Assembly: GCA_964416925.1 (NCBI GenBank)
Contig: CAYQFQ010000029.1
Coordinates: 1 to 8,099 of the forward strand
Length of the DNA stretch: 8,099 nucleotides
Direction: 5' to 3'
Source: CAYQFQ01 sp964416925
GTDB taxonomy: Bacteria > Patescibacteriota > Minisyncoccia > Phycocordibacterales > GWA1-40-21
Below are positions 5,368 to 8,099 of this stretch, piece after piece; position 1 is the stretch's first letter; every line of letters begins with the position of its first letter. Under the pieces are notes generated by a model that had not been told where the DNA came from, searched no databases, and saw nothing but the letters and a program-made list of their open reading frames with translations. A program made the translations under genes and the position numbers.

Positions 5368-8049
5368 TTAATTTTCTGTTCCGTTACCTAAGTTATATAT
5401 TGCTGTCACTTCTGCTTGTGACAAAGCTTTATTGTAAACACGAGCATCGTCTAATGTCCTTGTATTATTATAGTTAGTCCCATAACCACCAAGATAAATT
5501 GCTGCTGGAGCATATACTGCTGCATTTGATCCCGTCCCCACCAATACTCCATTTTTATATAAGGTAAAAGTACTTCCATCTCTTACGAAAGTCCATAAAT
5601 AATAAGTACCAGCTGTAAATGTTGTAGATAATTGTAGTTCAGTAGACCCTATATGCCAATTCATCTTATTCGTGTCTTTATTGTAATAAGCATAGCCAGC
5701 TGCTCCCAAATTCAAATATTCAGAATGTACATTTGAGACCGCTCTTTTTGCCCAAAATGAAATGGACCAAATATCGGTAGAAAGAGTTGAAACAACCGCC
5801 TCTCCACACTGTAATTTTTCTGTGGTTTGGAAGGAAATGGCAGTTCCCACTTTTCCAGCAGAGCTTCTAGTGTCTGTATTAACAGTTAAAGAACCATTTT
5901 GACCAGAAGCAGAAGAATCTACTATAACTGTACTTCCCGAATTGTCATTCAACTTATAATGGGCGACAAGATTCTCTTGTAATGGATTATAAGCTCCCTC
6001 CACCCCCAAATAATTTGTCCCAGTAGCAATGTTCCCTGGTTGCACAAGTGCTGTAAGAGTTCTATAAATATCTTCAATAGAATGTTGAGTAAGAGCAACA
6101 GTAGATGAGTTTGTAATGTCGTGTGTTGATGAAGTAACTCTTACATTGTTCTTTACGAGTTGGTATATATCTTCAAGAGAGAAACCTGTTCTGTCGTTTG
6201 GTGTGAGAAGTGGTGTAAGTGACGTTGGTATAATCTCAATTGGTTCTGGTGTCTCTCCTCCTCCTGTAACACCTAGATATGTTACTCCTGCTTTAATCTT
6301 TGTGGCATCTATGAGATTTGCTAAACGTGCATATATCTCACTTGTTGAGTGTGTGGTGGTTGCTGTAGGAGTTGTAGAGGTTGAAAGAGTGTGATCACCT
6401 GAAACAGAAGGTGCGCCTTCTACAATTACATTATAAATATCGTTTAGAGTATGGTATGTAGCAGCTGGAGCTGTTGTGTTTGGTTCAACGTAAGGTGTAA
6501 GTGATCCTGTAAATACATCGAGTAATGAAGAGAAGATGAAAGAAATTGTGGAAGTTATTGTGTCATCTGCCTTAAGCGTGAGGAGGTGTGGCCATTCGGT
6601 TGGAGTTGGGATTGATGGTGACTCACAATCTAGAGTTACATAATCGCCACCATCTATTTTATACTGACAGACTGTGGCGTTAATGAAAGTAATGTCTGGT
6701 AGCCAAGAGGAAATGACTGAGAGGTTTTCAGGTGATGTAACAACAGAACTAGCAGATGGATATATCTCAGCTCCTAATACAGTTCCTGGGTAGTAGTTAC
6801 CTTCAAAGAGTCTTGTGTTTTCTGAGGCTCCATAAAAAGTTGCATCGCCTGTGATGACTCCGCTATTGGTGGAATTATCGTTGAAGGTGGCGTTGCCCGC
6901 TATTGTGGCCGGAGCAACAAAAACCCCATCATAAAAAAACCCCCAGTTGTATGAGTCATCATTGAAAGTTGCACCACCAAGAAGATCTCCTTCGTTGTAA
7001 CTTTGATCATTAAAGGTGGCGTTGTCACCTACAGTAACCATACCTGTTCCGTAATTGTTAACGTCAGCGATGACAGCACTACTATCATTAAAAGTAGCAT
7101 CGCTACCAACAAAGGAGTTGTATTGAACTCTACTATCGTCATTAAAAGTTGCATGATGACCAATAGTACCGCCCGATGTTGCCCTGTTATTACCGTTGAA
7201 GATTGCGTAATTACCAGCCGAACGAATATAATTGCCATAATATCCATTAAAGGTGGCATAATCACCAAAAATTGCATCCGGTGACCACACTCCCTCGTTT
7301 ACGATCGCATAATCCCCAATAGTACCTCCAACATCGTTACCGTTACCGGGATTTAAAGTTGCATGATGACCAATCGTTCCTCGATTATAAAGACCGTTTG
7401 CAATTAAATAATCCCCAATTACACCCCCCTCATTATTATTCGCTCCGTTAAATGTTACATTATCACCAAATACTCCTCCAAATTCATTAAAACAACCGTT
7501 ACAAGTGGAATAATCACCTACTGTTCCGTAGTTATTTATATTTTCTCCAAGGGTTGTATAATTACCTACCGTTCCGTAGTTATAAGCATCACTACCACTA
7601 AAAGAAAATGTCCCTGTGGCAGCTGTTGTCCCTCCCCATTCTACAAAAGTAACTCCCCCATCAACGTTTGCAAATATCATTAAGGTTCCATTCTCTTGAA
7701 TTGATATTGGAGCTGTGACAGCTTGTCCAAGATTTTGAATGTCAACTAGATCGATAAAACCCTGTGTATCAAAACCACTTAAAGCTACAGGGGTAGATGG
7801 AGCAGTATCTGGAGGTATTGGACCACGAATATATACAAAGTCACCTGTGGTAGGGACTGATGCTGACTGGTCACTATATACTCCTTCTGTGTCTGTGTCC
7901 CACCAGTTACCAGTAACAGTATCCCAGTTTGCATCCGCACCTGTTTTATACCAATACTTATTTGCTGCATCAGCAGTTGAAAAACTAAAACCTAAGAATA
8001 GGATTATAGAAATAAGGGAAGAAAAAATTATTTTGTTTTGTGTCTTCAT
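5368..8049 (-). CDS. Large secreted surface protein: glycine/asparagine repeat array, Ig-like segment, duplicated module and C-terminal LamG domain
   Basis: This 893-residue protein has a Sec signal peptide (hydrophobic core about 7-24, likely cleavage after Ala-Asp-Ala at 26-28). An N-terminal cap follows (about 31-75) of the kind W..GADANW...W......SVPTTGDFVYI, common at the start of bacterial beta-helical surface proteins. Residues about 157-408 hold some 14 imperfect repeats around the theme YNxGxIxGDATFNDxS. Residues 430-506 resemble a bacterial Ig-like domain with two cysteines (461 and 475; CQYKIDGGDY, DCESPSIPTPTEWPHLLTLKADD). Two copies of a 63-64-residue module follow (534-597 and 624-686; DIY...EIY...YLGVTG). 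The C-terminus (about 692-885) is a LamG/concanavalin-A-like domain (NLVAHYKLNDNSG, ISFWAKR, FTLYKNGVLVGTG, IYLGGYG, LDDARVYNKALSQAEV), typical of carbohydrate or protein binding. No LPXTG, C-terminal membrane helix or other anchor is visible. Adhesion or host-contact is a reasonable inference. The start is supported by AGGA 8 nt upstream. Confidence 0.88.
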   Translation of the reverse strand: MKTQNKIIFSSLISIILFLGFSFSTADAANKYWYKTGADANWDTVTGNWWDTDTEGVYSDQSASVPTTGDFVYIRGPIPPDTAPSTPVALSGFDTQGFIDLVDIQNLGQAVTAPISIQENGTLMIFANVDGGVTFVEWGGTTAATGTFSFSGSDAYNYGTVGNYTTLGENINNYGTVGDYSTCNGCFNEFGGVFGDNVTFNGANNNEGGVIGDYLIANGLYNRGTIGHHATLNPGNGNDVGGTIGDYAIVNEGVWSPDAIFGDYATFNGYYGNYIRSAGNYAIFNGNNRATSGGTIGHHATFNDDSRVQYNSFVGSDATFNDSSAVIADVNNYGTGMVTVGDNATFNDQSYNEGDLLGGATFNDDSYNWGFFYDGVFVAPATIAGNATFNDNSTNSGVITGDATFYGASENTRLFEGNYYPGTVLGAEIYPSASSVVTSPENLSVISSWLPDITFINATVCQYKIDGGDYVTLDCESPSIPTPTEWPHLLTLKADDTITSTISFIFSSLLDVFTGSLTPYVEPNTTAPAATYHTLNDIYNVIVEGAPSVSGDHTLSTSTTPTATTTHSTSEIYARLANLIDATKIKAGVTYLGVTGGGETPEPIEIIPTSLTPLLTPNDRTGFSLEDIYQLVKNNVRVTSSTHDITNSSTVALTQHSIEDIYRTLTALVQPGNIATGTNYLGVEGAYNPLQENLVAHYKLNDNSGSTVIVDSSASGQNGSLTVNTDTRSSAGKVGTAISFQTTEKLQCGEAVVSTLSTDIWSISFWAKRAVSNVHSEYLNLGAAGYAYYNKDTNKMNWHIGSTELQLSTTFTAGTYYLWTFVRDGSTFTLYKNGVLVGTGSNAAVYAPAAIYLGGYGTNYNNTRTLDDARVYNKALSQAEVTAIYNLGNGTEN
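5992..6450 (-). repeat. Tandem duplicate of a DIY/YLGV protein module
   Basis: Residues 534-597 (6259-6450) and 624-686 (5992-6180) align along their length. Both run from L-x-D-I-Y, through a Ser/Thr-rich stretch with a His, then HS-x2-(E/D)-I-Y-x2-L-x2-L, and end in I-x2-G-(V/T)-x-YLGV-x-G. A Pro-rich linker (598-623) separates them. The YLGV-x-G ending resembles short motifs found in phage tail-fibre-like and other surface proteins. The copies have diverged at the DNA level, so this is an old internal duplication. Confidence 0.75.
6826..7581 (-). repeat. Array of about 14 degenerate YNxGxIxGDATFN repeats
   Basis: The segment codes for residues about 157-408. Units of mostly 14-20 residues share Asn-x-Gly, then Ile/Val-Gly-Asp/Asn/His, then Ala-Thr-Phe-Asn. 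The last five or so units are the most regular (GDNATFNDQS, GGATFNDDS, GNATFNDNS, GDATFYGAS). Unit length varies and some units carry short insertions, for example around 323-337 and 370-381. The pattern suggests a stacked beta-structure such as a beta-helix (inference). Confidence 0.8.
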
Positions 8050-8057
8050 TTAAAAAG

Positions 8058-8093
8058 TCCTGTAGTTATTAATTAATTGAGTTTATTATATCA
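8058..8093 (-). promoter_or_regulatory. Extended -10 promoter and ribosome site of the surface protein gene
   Basis: On the minus strand TGATATAAT (8093 down to 8085) is a perfect extended -10, with a start expected near 8078. The leader of about 29 nt is AT-rich and carries AGGA (8061 to 8058) 8 nt before the ATG at 8049. This gene is therefore leadered, unlike polA downstream of it. Any -35 lies beyond the window. Confidence 0.7.
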
Positions 8094-8099
8094 TGATTT

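Noticed and set aside
5368..5460. LPXTG or membrane anchor at the C-terminus of the surface protein
   Set aside because: The protein ends in a polar NLGNGTEN sequence right after LamG; no sorting motif or hydrophobic tail is present.
6030..6880. Apparent shift in strand composition in the middle of the surface protein gene
   Set aside because: The coding strand is C-richer here, but the segment is Pro/Thr/Ser-rich, which explains it without needing a recombination event.
7003..7284. Open frames on both strands over the repeat array
   Set aside because: They arise from the repetitive sequence of the surface protein gene and give Ile/Val/Thr-rich low-complexity translations without initiation signals.
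6826..7581. Possible CRISPR-like or DNA tandem repeat array
   Set aside because: Repeats are degenerate at the DNA level, of variable length and maintain one long reading frame; they are protein repeats.

Overview
The window looks like a stretch of a small, AT-rich bacterial chromosome, most plausibly from the Patescibacteria (CPR, Parcubacteria-like). This is inferred from several traits: about one third G+C in most genes, very short intergenic gaps with perfect terminator hairpins, extended -10 promoters placed almost on the start codon, a trigger factor without its PPIase domain, and a large repeat/LamG surface protein. There is no rRNA or other firm taxonomic marker, so the assignment is tentative.

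Layout, left to right. The plus strand carries the 3' end of nusA (1-405) and a terminator. Next comes a two-gene unit: an exported helical protein (473-1096) overlapping a small single-pass membrane protein (1089-1343), followed by a terminator. A PPIase-less trigger factor (1435-2499) follows with a bidirectional terminator, and then a GC-richer 60-aa Cys/His protein with a perfect Shine-Dalgarno (2623-2805) and its own terminator. On the minus strand, facing these, lie DNA polymerase I (2855-5290) and an 893-aa secreted repeat/LamG protein (5368-8049), separated by another perfect terminator hairpin. No stretch over 300 bases lacks a gene, and I see no tRNA, rRNA, CRISPR array or transposase gene.

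Functionally, nusA, trigger factor and polA are core information-processing and folding genes. They are interspersed with lineage-specific exported proteins and seem to be separate transcription units: nearly every gene or pair has its own promoter and hairpin.

The most notable item is a perfect 40-bp palindrome (4870-4909) inside the 5'-nuclease domain of polA. It adds about 14 residues in frame and is stop-free in all six frames, so it behaves like the palindromic elements known inside protein genes of Rickettsia (RPEs). Other points of interest are three apparently leaderless genes next to two genes with Shine-Dalgarno leaders, the loss of the PPIase domain from trigger factor, the compositionally distinct zinc-finger-like microprotein, and the modular surface protein.
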